Part shown: piece by piece, positions 35,291 to 47,277 of the stretch
How the letters are laid out: every line of letters starts with the position of its first letter
How positions within the stretch are numbered: position 1 is the stretch's first letter
NCBI RefSeq assembly: GCF_030272615.1
Contig: NC_081407.1
Span: 440,907,213-440,971,212 of the forward strand
Direction of reading: 5' to 3'
Length of the DNA: 64,000 bases
Origin: Cryptomeria japonica
Lineage: Eukaryota; Streptophyta; Pinopsida; Cupressales; Cupressaceae
Position numbers and translations under genes: made by a program
The notes under the pieces: model-generated
Databases searched by the model: none
What the model saw: the letters and a program-made list of their open reading frames with translations, nothing else
What the model was told of the DNA's origin: nothing

Positions 35291-36904
35291 TTAGATTATA
35301 TGAGATAAGGATGATCCAGTGATGACAAGGAACAAATTTAGACAGAACACATGTTTGATATCTGAATTTGAATCGAGAATAGTGAAAGAGGCATTTAACA
35401 GTGAAGATTGGATAAATGCTATGATAGAAGAGATTGATCAAATCAAGAAGAATGACACATGGACACTAATCCCAAGACTGAAGGACAAAAATGTAATCGG
35501 TACAAAGTAGATTTTCAGAAACAAGCTAAATTAAAAAGGAGAGGTCATTCGAAACAAAGCAAGACTAGTTTACAAAGGTTATGCTCAAGAAGAAGGAATT
35601 GATTATGGTGAAACTTTTGCACCTGTTGCTAGACTTAAAGGAGTAAGAACATTGTTGGCATATGCTGCTTTCAAAAATTTCAAGGTATATCAAATGGATG
35701 TCAAATCTGCATTTCTGAATGGAATATTAGAAGAAGAAGTTTTTATTGAACAACCTGAGGATTTGTTGAAGACAAGAATAAAGATCAGGTATGTAAATTG
35801 AACAAAGCTTTATATGGTCTGAAACAAGCACCTAGAGCATGGTATGAAAGATTGCACTCTTATTTGATTAAGATTGGTTTTATAAGGACAAGTGAGAACA
35901 ACAATATGTGCATGGAGAATGATGAAAATGGAATACTGATCTCAACCATATTTGTTGATGATATTATATTTTGTGGAAAGGACTCTTTATGCAAGAACTT
36001 TGGAAATGAAATGAGCAAAGAATTTGAGATGTCATTAATCGGTGAGATAAAGTATTTTATAGGTTTACAGATACTGCAAATGAAAAATGAGATTTTCATT
36101 ACTCAATCCAAGTACATAAAGGAAATCCTGAAGAAATTTGGAATGGAGGATTCAAAACTAGTAAGTACTCCTATGACTACCAACTGTAAATTATCAAAGA
36201 ATGATGAATCTGCATCTGTTGATGAGACACTTTACCAATCCATGATTGGAAAGCTACAATATGTTGTTCACAGCAGACTAGACATTGCACATGCAGTAGG
36301 CATAGTTGCAAGATTCTTTGCAGATCCTAAGGAAACACTCATGATAGCAATCAAAAGAATTTTTAGATACTTGAAAGACACAGAGGATTATGGCTTAGTA
36401 TATCAGAAAGGAAATTATTTTGATTTAAAAGTTTATACTGATGCTGATTGGGTAGGCAACATTGATGACAGAAAAAGCACAAGTGGAGGAGTTTTCATTT
36501 TAGGAGAAAGACTAGTAAGTTGGCTTAGCAAGAAACAAGGATGTGTTTCACAGTCAACAACAGAAGATGAATACGTTGCTGCAACATTGAATTGTACCAA
36601 CATTGCATGGATCAAACAATTGTTGGAAGTTATAAATGAGAAATTTATTGATCCAGTAACTATATTCTGTGACAATACTAGTGCCATTAACATTTCAAAG
36701 AACCCTGTTATGCACTCTAAGACAAAACACATCTCTATCAAATATTATTATCTTAGAGAAGAAGCTCACGAGAAGAAAGTGGTGTTGGAATATGTTAGCA
36801 CAAAGGAACAAATAGAAGATATCTTCACCAAACCCCTACCAAGGGACACTTTTGAATATCTCAGAAGTAAGCTAGGGGTCCTACCCCTATCTTCTACTCA
36901 TTGA
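35291..36904 (+). pseudogene. Copia 3 reverse transcriptase and RNase H (frameshifted)
   Basis: RT blocks [10 protein letters not shown] and [12 protein letters not shown] are readable. After IEQPED the frame shifts by one base near 35766 and resumes as NKALYGLKQAPRAWYERL at 35798. From there 368 codons are open: active site IFVDDIIFCG, YTDADWVGNIDDRKSTSGG, TEDEYVAA, DIFTKPLPRDTFEYLRSKLG, and the natural stop at 36902. Two stops lie before the shift (near 35508 and 35532). Confidence 0.92.
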
Positions 36905-37340
36905 CCGAGTTTGGTGAAAGCATCAATTTGATGACTCTATCGAATATCTTTTTAGGAGTTGATGCTAACTTACACACTTTAGGATGTTTTCTAAAGGTGT
37001 ATAGGAAATAATGTAGGATACAATATAGGGAATAGGAATTGAAGGCAAAATGCTCTGACCGAGACTCAATTGATACGCAACAACAAGAAATCACTTCATA
37101 CAAGAAGAAATTATGTTTTAGTTCTTTACTTTTTGGCATTGTTGTCAAAGGGGGAGAAAACTGAGAAAGGGGAGAAGACTGAAGATTGGAAAGAAAACTA
37201 AAGAGAATAGGAGAAGTCTAATGTATGGGTGAGAAAATTTGTTGATAGCAAGAGAGCATTTCAGCACTTCAGAATCACAACAATCCGAATCTTTTAAGGT
37301 CAAATCAATTAGTTTTGCCATCAATGCCAAAGGGGGAGAT
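36905..37340 (+). other. Copia 3 3' noncoding region with polypurine tract
   Basis: No gene is seen. The tract AAAGGGGGAGA is at 37329-37339, directly before the LTR. A similar AAAGGGGGAGA lies at 37147-37157, and GGGAGATTGTTGG recurs inside the LTR at 37370-37382, so three purine-tract-like copies sit close together. Confidence 0.8.
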
Positions 37341-38872
37341 TGTTAGCATTTGGCATTATAACAGACAATGGGAGATTGTTGGCATTTCAATAAGAATATT
37401 GAGAAGGTTGTAGATGATTATGAACATAACTAATTAAGGATGTTTACTGTCTTGACATTATTATTTTGTCATTGATGTCAAGAAATTGATTTTCTAATTC
37501 AGTAAGATGTTGCCATATCTTGAGAAGTATGATTTGAAGAGTATAAATATGTCGGTAAAAGACACAAAAAGAATATGATGAATAAGGGGATGAATAAGGT
37601 ATTCAATGGGCAACTATTACCAAGTCAAACAATGATGAGATCATGATGTTTAGATTGTTTTGACATCATACATATGTTATAAATTGTTAGGTTAATACTA
37701 TACTATGTTACCAACCAAAGAACCTAGTCGGTAAACCCTAAGGTTATCGCTATCGGTTAATGAAGGCAGAATATCTACCGAGTGAAGTTTAGTATTCACC
37801 GAGTTATAACTGAGTTATTACCGAGTTGTAACCGAGCTATAACATAATACATTAAATGTTTACATGCATTATTTAATGAAGGAAGCTGATGAGATGGAAC
37901 TGATTAAATGAATGGTAAGCCGTGCATGAAGTTTGTTAATGAATCTATGGAAAAGGAAAGTCGACATGAAGATATATAGCACAGATTGAACCTCAATACC
38001 CTAGCACAAGTTCCAAGAAATGTATGCAAGTTCCAAGGTGGGGTAAAACATTTTTCAAATTGAAAGATACATTGAACCTTGACAAGATTGAAGATCTGAT
38101 GGCTATGATTGATCATGGGAAATGTGATCAAGGAGATTAAGCGGTTAGCTAATTGTTTATAAACAGGGAACTATTGATAAATAATGCATGAGGGAAAATG
38201 TATGCACAGGGCTACTACATAATGATTACTGAGCACAGAAGCTTGAAGACCTGTTTGAATAACAGAGTATAGAAGCCCAACAGATGGACAAGATTAGTTC
38301 TATGTCTAGATTGTATTGAACAAATAAGAATCTACTTTAGCATTTTAGATGTGAAGTTGTAGATAGATTTTTATTACTGTTATTTTGTGAAAGTGACAGA
38401 AAATCTCTTAACCGAGTGGACTTAACAGTCTTATTTGTAAAACCCTCTAGCACGGTGACATTCTGATTGAGTGTTTGAAATCCTTTAACAAGGTCACTTC
38501 TAACAAGGTGAAGATCCTAATAGATCTGAGGGAAATCCCTTAACTAGGTCACATCTAGCAATGTGTTTGTAATCTTTAACAGGATTTTCTTTTAACTGAG
38601 CATACTGTAGAAGAGTATATTTCTTAGTGGGTTCGAAATCCCATAGTCGTTTTTCTCTATTTGGGTTTCCATGTTAAATCTGGTGTTATGAGGTTTATGA
38701 TGTTTATATGCTTTTGAGTTTGCATGTTTAACAGTTTTGGTTATATTACTGAAGTATATGTTACCGAGGTTGAATCTGATGTTTTTATGGAAGATTAAGT
38801 TTGTATGATTCACCCCCCCTCTCATCTTGTTGGCTATTGGATTTGTACTTATATTAAGTATTGGAACTATCA
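37341..38872 (+). repeat. 3' LTR of copia 3
   Basis: It starts TGTTAGCATTTGGC and ends GGAACTATCA. Compared with the 5' LTR it has about 29 extra bp near its start, containing a second purine tract and LTR-start-like segment. Otherwise it aligns throughout. Confidence 0.9.
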
Positions 38873-40385
38873 TCACTCTCAATTATCAAGTCCTTAATTC
38901 CCAAAGATATAGCCATATCCAAACCAAAGGACAAAGAAAAGAATTATGCACAATTGTTAGACTTGAAACCAATTGCATGACAGTGAGCTTGAATAAATCT
39001 TACCTTATGATCATAAATTACATACCTGCCCCTGCCAGGCCAGGGTTCCCATGAGAAGCACCATAAAAATTCAATTTAAAGTGCCCTTGCGGAGGTGGTT
39101 TCCAACAAGCAAAATTTCTCTTACTTATAGTATTAGTCTTATTTAAAATAGATCCATGAGAAGGTGAGACTGATAACATTCTCCAAACTCGAGTTACCCT
39201 ACCATCCCAATGAGAAAAAGAGGTAAGGGTTTCCAAATTATTATAGATAAAAGACAAAGCAACTTCAGAGATGGAAGATTCAATCCTCAATAAAACCTTA
39301 GCCAAGGAAGAACTTGTTTTTTTAAAAACCCTATTATTACGCTCTAACCAAATATTCGAAATCACAATAGATGGAGAAATAATCCAAAGACATGCATAGT
39401 TTGATGAGGCAAATAGGAGAGGCTAGCCTCTAAAGTGGGAAAGGAGATCCTTATCAATAACAAAGAATAGATTAAGCTTTTCAAACAACCACTGCTAGCA
39501 AGCATAGACAAAATCACAGTGAAGAAACAAGTGTGCAGAGGATTCTAAATTTTTATTACAAAAGACACAAGAAAATACTGCAGTAATATCCAACTTGTCC
39601 AATCTCATCCCTGTAAGGACCCTATCCTACACTGCTAACCAAGCAAAAGCACTAGCCTTTGGAAGGCAAGCCATATGCCAAAACAACTTGTATGTCCAAG
39701 TAGATAAATCTTTAGCAACCAAGAGAGAATTATAGCCATCCTTAACTGTGTACTTACCAGAGATATTCCTTGTCCAGATAAGCTCATCGTTAGCATCAGA
39801 AAGAATTATTACTCTCTCTGCCAACATCTTTTCATATTCCAATTTCACATTTTGATCAATATCTAAAAACTCAATTGATTTCCATTTTGCCACCTTAAGA
39901 TTCCCACTATACTCAATTTCAAAATAATCAGCCACAAAGACACCCCAAAGGGAAGAAAGAGTGGAAATTAAAGGAGACCAATCCCTCAAGTTCACTAGAG
40001 GGGGATGTCCATTCCAAACTTCCTCCCAAAACCTAACCTTTCTACTATTATGTACAATCCATGAGAGATTAGGCAAAATCACTGATCTACATTTACATAG
40101 AAACTTCCAAATAGCTGAACTAGATGGTAAATTAGAAACTTGAAAAACATATTCTCTTGGTCCGTTATTTAAATATTTAGCAAACATAATTCATGCCCAA
40201 AAGGAGAATGGTCTCTCATACAATTTCCAAACCAACTTAGCACCTAAGGCTAAATTATGACTTTCTAGACTCCTAATGCTTGTGCCCCCAAGGTTTTTAG
40301 GCAAACAAACTTTATCCCATGCTACCAGAGGGAGTTTCTTCTTACCATCTTTATTATTACTCCAAAGGAAGGACCTAAGAGTATC
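38873..40385 (-). pseudogene. LINE A ORF2: C-terminal region and first half of RNase H
   Basis: On the - strand, after the RT, come the long connecting region (FWEEVWNGHPPLVNLRDW, WTRNISGKYTVKDGYNSL) and the zinc-finger-like part with DRVLTGMRLDKL and CVFCNKN...AHLFLHC (39540-39620). The RNase H starts WKPPPQGHFKLNF at about 39100, with YGASHGNPGLAGAG, where the usual first Asp of DGAS is Tyr. Several stops interrupt it. The domain continues across the copia 3 insertion at 31142. Confidence 0.88.
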
Positions 40386-41688
40386 TTACAAACTAAAAAG
40401 AGCCGCTTTTGGAGACTGCAAAATAGACATGAGATAAATAGGAACAAAATTTAGGATAGACTTAATAAGAACAATCTTACCAGCCAAAGATAACCATCTA
40501 TGATTCCAGGATAGGATCCTTCTAGAGATAGTTGAAATGATCTTATCCCAAAACTCAACTCTATCCTGCTTAATGAAGAAAGGTATACCAAGATAAGAAC
40601 AAGGAAGATTTCTAGATGCAAATCCCCAAAAAATCTTCAATCTATCCTGAACCAATTGTTAAGCATGAAGGAAAAAAATCTTTGACTTATCGACATTGAC
40701 TCTTTGACTAGAAAAGGATGCATAATTCTGTATTATCCCCTTTATCACTCTTGCCTCACCCAAAGAGGCCTAACCAAATAACAAGTTATCATCTGCAAAC
40801 AAGCAATGCAAAATGCTTTGTGGAACATTCCAAATCCTAATTCCTTTCCAAAGCCCTCCCAGCTTAGCGGCTCTTATAGCCCAACTGAATGTTTCAGCTA
40901 GAAGAATGAACAAGAAAGGAGACAGGGGATCCCCCTGCCTCAAACCCCTAGAAGAGGAGAAAAAACCACAAGGGGAGCCATTAATTAGAACCGAGAACCT
41001 TGCAGAAGAAATACAAGCATGAATCCATTTGACCCATGCCTTGGAAAAGCCCAATTTAAGTAAAACAACACACAACGCCCCCCATTCTACTCTATCATAT
41101 GCTTTCATCATATCTAATTTGAGGATCATGGTCGGGATTCTTTGAGTAGAAATAGAATGAAAAACCTCATGTGCCACTATAGCTCCCTCTGTCGTCTCCC
41201 TTCCTGGAACAAAACCACTTTGTTCTAAATAAATGATCTTAGGTAGAATTTTAGCCAACCTTAAAGAAATAGCCTTGGTAAAAATCTTGTACAAAGTATT
41301 ACATAAAGCAATAGGGTGAAAATCAGCAAATGTCTTGGTAACCTCTTTTTTAGGAATAATTGCAATCATTGTATTATTAAGCTCTTTCAAAATAGACCTA
41401 TTCCTTCTAGCTTCCTCAAGGGCCAATAAAACATCATTTCCCACAAAATCCCAGCATTTCTGAAAAAATAAAGGAATAAAGTCATCATGTCCTAGAGCCT
41501 TATTAGGGTTCATTGCAAAAACAACATTCTTAACTTCATCCAAAGAAAAAGGAGACATCAACATTTTATTATGTTCCGAAGATACCAAAGAAGGAATATT
41601 AGAAAAAATGTTATTATGAAGATCTCCATGCTCCGAAGACAATAGTGACTTAAAAACCCTAACTGCCTCTGAAGCAATATCCTCCTGT
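40386..41688 (-). pseudogene. LINE A ORF2: reverse transcriptase
   Basis: On the - strand an open frame of 290 codons (41642 to 40770) has the LINE RT order: ALGHDDFIPLFFQKCWD, ALCNTLYKIFTK, SGFVPGRETTEGAIVAHE, LKLDMMKAYDRVEW, GLRQGDPLSPFLFILL and the active site CLFADDNLLFG at its end, followed by a stop. A second open part at 40655-40386 has SYLGIPFFIKQDRVEFW and SLAGKIVLIKS, the thumb region. It primes cDNA on nicked target DNA in this family. Confidence 0.93.
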
Positions 41689-42625
41689 TTAGTTTAAAAG
41701 TCTGCCATTTGGACACTCAATACAAGATATCCTATTTTTACTTCTCTTAATTTTTGTTGAAGAGTGAAATTTTTTTGTATTTCTATCACCATCTGAAAGC
41801 CAGATCTCCCTCGATTTTTGTCTCCAATAGATTTCTTCTCTGGACAAAACTTCTTCAAGCTCTACTTTTAGCAATTTTATTTCATCAAAAACAAGAGGCA
41901 CCATGCCATGTTGAATCACATGTGAATTAAGACATTCAATCATATCTTGAATCCTCTATTTTTCCTGAAAGATGTTCTTAAAATGCAAGATATTCCATTC
42001 TCTAATATTAAATTTAAAAAATCTCAACTTCTTAGCAATTTGAAACATTCGGGATCCAGAGCAATAAGGAGCAGAACTCCACCATTTTTTGAGCAAAGGC
42101 AAAATGGAAGAGTCTCTAAACCACATAGGTTCAAATTTAAAAGGTGACTTAAAAGGAGCTTTATCTTCAAGAATTGATAGGGAAATTGGAAAATGATCTG
42201 ACCCTGACACTGGAAGAATAGAGGAAAAAAATTCAAACATCTGATAACAAAAATCGGTCTAACTTTTCCGCAATCTGAGAAAAATCTCTTCGCATATTTG
42301 TCCATGTGAAAATCCCATTCTGAAACTGACAATCAAAAAGACCCATGTCCTTAATGAACATCCCAAAGTCTTCCATAATTTTTTTATTAGGAAGAATACC
42401 TCCTTTCTTTTCTCCCAAGTCAGTGATAGCATTAAAATCCCCCCCAAAGATTATAAAGGGACCATGCCTTAAAGGGGAGGAAATTCTCTTAAGATCTCCC
42501 CATAATTTAGTCTTCCTTTGAATACCAGAAGGAGCATAAATATTAAAAAGCCAAAACTTAACCTTCGAAAGCTTTCTTTTAACTAAGGCCAACATCCAGT
42601 TTATAGTAGAAGCAACTAGCTCAAC
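41689..42625 (-). pseudogene. LINE A ORF2: truncated endonuclease and linker
   Basis: On the - strand, 42595-42233 gives the C-terminal part of an APE-type endonuclease: IYAPSGIQRKTKLW, FIIFGGDFNAI, FTWTNMR, KLDRFLLSD. A frame change follows, then GSDHFPISL (the conserved SDH motif) at 42190 and a linker with WRQKSREIWLSDGDRNTKKFH. The N-terminal catalytic part is absent because the copy is 5'-truncated at 42625. Confidence 0.9.
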
Positions 42626-42640
42626 ATCCTATTTTAAATT
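42626..42640. repeat. Target-site duplication of LINE A (right)
   Basis: It is identical to 30406-30420 and marks the truncated 5' end of LINE A. Confidence 0.95.
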
Positions 42641-43522
42641 ATTAAATATCCTAGCATATTTAATTAATTAATAAATTTTTCATTTAATCACGCAAAAAAG
42701 AATTAATTTATTACAAAAGAAGAATTAATTACAAAGCAAGAGTTGAATTGAAAATAGAATAAAAGAATTGAATTGAGAGAGAAATCAAACTTGAGATATT
42801 ATTTCTTTTTCTAAATTTAGAACTTGAAATCAGAAAAGCAATTAGTTGAATTATTGAATTATTCTCTAAAATTGGAACTCAAAGCTTTTCAGAAAAAAGA
42901 AGTTCAGTTACATTGAAAAGACTCTTTTCTTGAATAAATCAAAGAATTATCTATTTTTATCACAAATGCATGGAATTAATTTAATATTATTTTCTAATGC
43001 AACTTGAATTTCTAATTTAAATGCATTTCAATTAAACTATAATTGGAATCTATCTCAAGGTTAGCTGAACATGATTTCTCAATTATTTTCAATTAATCCT
43101 AAATTGAGATTTTTCATCATCTCTCTTGTAATTCTCTATAAATTCAGCCTTCAACTCTCATCCAATTTACCCTAGAGATTTTTGAGAACATGCTTGGAGA
43201 TTATTATGATGCTGATTTTTGCTCTGTAGTCATTGAATATATTGTGCTTTTTAGATTATTTGCATCCATATTTAGTTTATTCCATTATTGCTTGAATTAT
43301 TCATCCATCTTGCATCCATTTTAGCTTAATATCATTCTCATATAGATTAAATCCTTCATCTTGGTGTAGTCTAGTCACTGGTATTGCTTATAAAAATATG
43401 AGAGCAATCTTATACTCGCATCTTTTAGAAGGCAATTGGTCGCTTTGTTATAGTTATTATTTATTCATTATTTATTTACTAACCATACATGTAATGACTT
43501 AATTGAAGTGTTGTGTCCTGCA
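42641..43522 (+). repeat. 3' LTR of element C, second part
   Basis: AT-rich sequence continues from the target site of LINE A. TATAAATT at 43137-43144 after a pyrimidine-rich stretch is a plausible TATA box. The end is placed at GTCCTGCA (43515-43522) because PMD coding sequence begins just after and the total length then equals that of LTR A. This boundary is inferred. Confidence 0.6.
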
Positions 43523-43931
43523 GATACAGATCCTTATTCCACTTTTTCATAGACACACAAGAGCGAGATTAGCAGGTCTACAGCCATAGTTGACAGTGGC
43601 TCAGACACAACTTATAGAGTGAGACCAACAGCTGGTGGAGCTTAGAGTAGAGTGAGACCGACAATTAGCTGAGGTCAGGGCAAAGCGAGACTGACAACTG
43701 GATGAGGTTAGGGTAGAGCGAGATGCTCTTCAGTGGGAGGTTTTGCACCAGACCAGCCATGCAACATATTATGTGATAATGTATAGCATAGCTGTTCCAT
43801 TAGCTTAGCAGGTTGTCCCCTATTCTCAGTACATGGCATGATCTGAGGGAGCTCGGGCACCGAGGTAGGATGTCGGTCAGCAGGCTCCACCTCCTCCACC
43901 ACTTGGCGATGAGGGAGAGGAAAAGAGCTAG
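43523..43931 (+). pseudogene. C-terminal part of a PMD gene, antisense in Tat element B
   Basis: On the + strand one frame runs without indels from about 43521 to a TAG at 43929. It reads RARLAGLQP, then a repeated charged unit of about 11 residues (ERDxQLxEVRVE) likely to form a coiled coil, then VVPYSQYMA and APPPPPLGDEGEEKS. Seven inner stops are all TAG at Gln-like or TGA at Arg-like codons. I call it the tail of a PMD protein because of its place and style: it begins about where the PMD gene of element C is cut (12439) and lies antisense to pol of B. The domain core is not here, so the family call is an inference. Confidence 0.5.
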
Positions 43932-45405
43932 ATTTTTAATAGCTCTTAGAGTTTGTTAGATACCCCATTTTTTTGTAGCGCATACGATTCTTGTTCTGAG
44001 GGTAGATTTTATATGACAGTTATATCACTTGTACTTTGAGATATTAACGATTATACAAACAAGGTCTTGATTTGATTTCATTGTACTTGTGTCGATTGAT
44101 TTATGAGATGTTTTTCTATATGTTTTATTCTATATGTATGCATATTTGTTCAGTATGGATGCATGTAATGCAAATGAATATGAATGTTTGTTTTTGTGTC
44201 TTTTCATATGCAAATAAATGATGAAAATGAGTAACTAGTAATGTAAATTGTTTATTTTTTTTATGCAATAATGTGAATCCAATTGAGTATATGAATCTAT
44301 ATAAAATGCTTATGTATGCAGTTAACATCTCAATACACAAGTACTTGATTAGAGAAATGATGAAAAAGAGACCCCTTAGCTTAGAAATGATGATACTTCA
44401 AACTCTCATTCAAAACATAAAGAGATCATTGTTATTATGTAGAAATCACTCGAAATGCAGAATAAATGCAACTTAAACTAGTCATTGGATTTGGAATGCT
44501 TAATTTTCATCACTGAGTGTTTACAAACATAGCAGGTAGAATAGAGTTCCTTCCTTTTCATGTGCAATATTAATTATCTTTTCCACAATGACCCTTTTTT
44601 CATTCATATCCTTGGACATATTATGCATGCATCCAGATTGCACATTTAAAGAAATTCCCTCAAAACAGACAAAGAAATGATGCAAACCTCCCTGTAGCAT
44701 ACAAATAAGTAGAGTCAAGGTATGTGTGCGATTTCACCTTAATGTGAAGGCTCTTATCATAGACACCCAGCTGATTAGATGTTTCCAGGTCATCAAAATC
44801 ATTCCTACAAGCAAAAAACAAAGAAAATATTATGCCCCCAATCCTTGCTCTTCTTAGTCAAGATAGACTTCCTCAAGTTACTTAGAGGGAATAATAATCA
44901 AAAACCAATATAAAAGACAACACACAAAGAAAATTTCATGCCTATCTCAAACCGTTTAGTGATTGTTTTCAGTAATGTTGTTTTTCTTGTGTACTCAATG
45001 ATAGAACTCTTCAGTAGTTAGGAGACAGGTGACTGAATCAAAGTGGATGACCAGGTTTCACTGACAGAAAGTTGACTTGATTGATACTACTTAGGACATG
45101 TAATATGCTCAGTCAATTAACCTAAGACTAGGACATTGATTAGTTTCAAGCCATGAGGGTTCCAACGAACCAGGATGTTACAAAAAGTGACTGAAAGATA
45201 TGTACAAGAGAAATCAAAGATGCATGAAAGTGGGAAATGCCAACATTGTGTTGATAGATGGAGCACTCGAGTACAAGAGGCACCTGTTTGCCAGGTTTTC
45301 ACTTGCTTGGCAATTTTTTTTCTTTTTTTTTTTCAGGACATTTTATGATTTTTATGATTTTTTTCAGGACATTTTCAATTGTACAGGTTGCTGGAGCAAA
45401 GAATA
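43932..45405 (-). other. 3' noncoding region of element B
   Basis: No clear gene is present. It is AT-rich, with short runs of TATGAATG and TATGCATA (44110-44200) and a possible small exon at 44738-44804. It separates the natural end of pol (TAG at 45406-45408 on the - strand) from the antisense PMD tail. Confidence 0.6.
44738..44804 (-). other. Possible captured exon
   Basis: On the - strand, TTGCTTGTAG precedes 67 open bases that read NDFDDLETSNQLGVYDKSL, and the block ends AAG before a GTGAAA donor-like site. The residues look like ordinary cellular protein rather than retroelement protein. I do not recognise the gene, and this could be chance. Confidence 0.2.
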
Positions 45406-46535
45406 CTAAGTGAAGAACATTTTCAAGTGGATGGTGTTGATCGGTTCATGGAGCTGTTCTCCTTCCAATGTTGAGAGCTGATAGGCACCAGAGCCAAAGA
45501 CTGCAGTAACGATATAGGGACCCAACCAATTGTGTTCAAACTTCCCTTTGTTGTCTCGAAACTATTGATTTTTAGGATTTTCTCTTAGAACAAGGTCACC
45601 AACCTGAAATTCTCATTGTTGAACCTTCTTGTTATATCTTTTAGACATTCTCTTTTGATACACTCTCAGATGATCAAATGCCACTTGTCGATGTTCATCC
45701 AACAACTCAAGTTCTTGCAGTCTAGATATTTTGTAGTCTTCATCAGTAATGAGACCTTGCAAAGAAACTCGTAGAGATGATATTTCCACTTCAATAGGTA
45801 ATACTGCTTCGGATCCATACACCAAAGAAAAAGGTGTAGCCCCAATAGGTGTTCTAATACTTGTTCTATAAGCCTATAATGTAGGATTGAGTTGCAGATG
45901 CCAATCCTTCCCAGATTTGTTTACTGTTCTATGTAAGATAGTTGGCAGATTTTTTTTAGATGCTTTAGCTTGTCCATTTCCTTGAGGATAATATACAGAT
46001 GACCAGTGTTGTTTGATTTTGAATTTCTCATAGAGCTCGTCTAGATCTTTATTCTTGAATTGTCCTCTATTATCAATCACAATGGATGAAGGTATCCCAT
46101 ACATGCAGATGATATAGTTAAGGATGAACAGAGCTACTCGTTTACCGATTTCTTTGATGAGCATAAATGCTTCTACCCACTTAGTGAAATACTCAGTGGC
46201 AGTTATGATAAACTTGTGTCCATTGGATGATGCAATATATATTTGACCAATGAGATCAAAGGCCCATTGCTGAAAAGGCCAATGTGTAATGAAGGGAATG
46301 AGATCCCTTGCTGGAGCATGTATGAGATTCCCATGTAGCTGACACTTCTCACAAGTTTTATAAAACTTTATAGCATCTTTCTCCATGTTTGTCTAGTAGT
46401 AGCCAACCCTTAGTAGTTTATGAGCTAAAGTAAGACCATTCGAATGAGATCCACAAATACCTTCATGGACTTCTGATAATGTACGCTGGGACTCTTCAGT
46501 TTCTAGACACCTAAGAAAAGTACTATCCAAACCTC
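45406..46535 (-). pseudogene. Element B integrase (broken; catalytic Glu changed)
   Basis: The zinc region has EVHEGICGSHSNGLTLAH and CEKCQLHGNLIHAP. The core has FDLIGQIYIASSNGHKFIITATEYFTKW and VIDNRGQFKN with both Asp residues. The position of the catalytic Glu reads NGQAKASKKN, so Glu is Lys where element A keeps NGQAEVSNK. The C-terminal part has GSEAVLPIEVEISSLRVSL, HLRVYQKRM, VGDLVLREN and NWLGPYIV. Stops lie near 46392, 45874 and 45613; the natural stop is at 45406. Confidence 0.9.
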
Positions 46536-47277
46536 ACCTAAATAGGTCATTAGTGATGATGACATACCATGAAGCATTTCGGATTAGGTTCCTTTTCTCA
46601 TTACAGGTAAGATTTTCTGGAACGATTTGGTCTTGTAGATAAGAGTAAATGTGGTTGCAGTAAGATGAGTCATGTCCAATAATAGAATAGACCATATGGG
46701 ACTCAAGAGAATCATAGGTAGGGTAATGTAACTCTTCCACCATTAATTCAAAGCAAAAATTAGATTCTTGTAACTTTGGTATGGATGCCAAGATGGCCAT
46801 AGCATTTGCTGCTCTGTTTGCGCATCTGGGAATCTACTGGAATGATACAAAAGTAAAATATTTCTTGAGATCATCCACCATTGTCTTATAAGGCATCAAT
46901 TTCTCATCTTGAGTTTGATATGTATCATTGATTTGATTGATGATTAGCTGACAATCTCCATAGATGTGTAATTCCAAAACCTTCCATTTGATAGCCAACT
47001 TGATCTCGTTTACCAGAGCTTCATACTTTGGAATGTTGTTTGTGCAAGGGAAAAGAATCTTGTAAGCCTTTAGGATTGAATACTATTGAGGGGTAATAAA
47101 AATTATTCCAGCACCGGAACCATGTTGAGTGAAAGACCCATCAAAGAACATCTTCCATGATTGTTGAGTAAGGTGCATTATTGATTCATCTGGAAATTCT
47201 ATATGCAGAGGTTGAGTGTTTTCAAGTGGAGCATCAAAAAGTTGATCTACAATTACCTGTTCTTTGATGGCTTTTGT
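46536..47277 (-). pseudogene. Element B second RNase H (Tat type)
   Basis: On the - strand WKMFFDGSFTQHGSGAGIIF, NNIPKYEALVNEIKLA and IYGDCQLIINQIND mark a second RNase H, with the usual Glu of AEYEAL preceded by Pro-Lys instead of Ala-Glu. Stops near 47070 and 46840 break it. Downstream it joins a linker to integrase (FELMVEELHYPTY, DLFR). Confidence 0.85.

Larger units (their letters stand above)
31143..38872 (+). mobile_element. Ty1/copia LTR retrotransposon, copy 3 (nested in LINE A)
   Basis: This element is complete from LTR to LTR at 7730 bp. The flanking 5 bp are TCACC (31138-31142) and TCACT (38873-38877), a target duplication with one change. The order is PBS, gag, protease, integrase, RT, RNase H, polypurine tract. 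The LTRs differ by several percent and by small indels. Coding is interrupted by stops and one single-base frameshift near 35766. Long stretches remain open, including 343 and 368 codons. Confidence 0.95.
30421..42625 (-). mobile_element. LINE A, 5'-truncated L1-type non-LTR retrotransposon (interrupted by copia 3)
   Basis: Read on the - strand it holds the C-terminal part of an APE-type endonuclease, RT, a zinc-finger RT-associated region, RNase H, a 3' untranslated region and a poly(A) tail (poly-T at 30421-30431). Copia 3 (31143-38872 plus target site) sits inside the RNase H coding region. Without it the LINE is about 4.5 kb. Its 5' end stops inside the endonuclease, the usual result of incomplete target-primed reverse transcription. 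It is inserted in the 3' LTR of element C with a perfect 15-bp target duplication. Confidence 0.95.

Noticed and set aside
40813-41022. + strand open frames in the LINE A RT region
   Set aside because: They are shadows of the - strand RT frame, which carries all the conserved motifs.
12439-43523. One PMD gene split by an inversion (cut at 12439 on -, tail at 43523 on +)
   Set aside because: An inversion should leave the rest of the copia 2 LTR at 43522. None is there. Two separate PMD genes in two elements explain the data better, though not proven.
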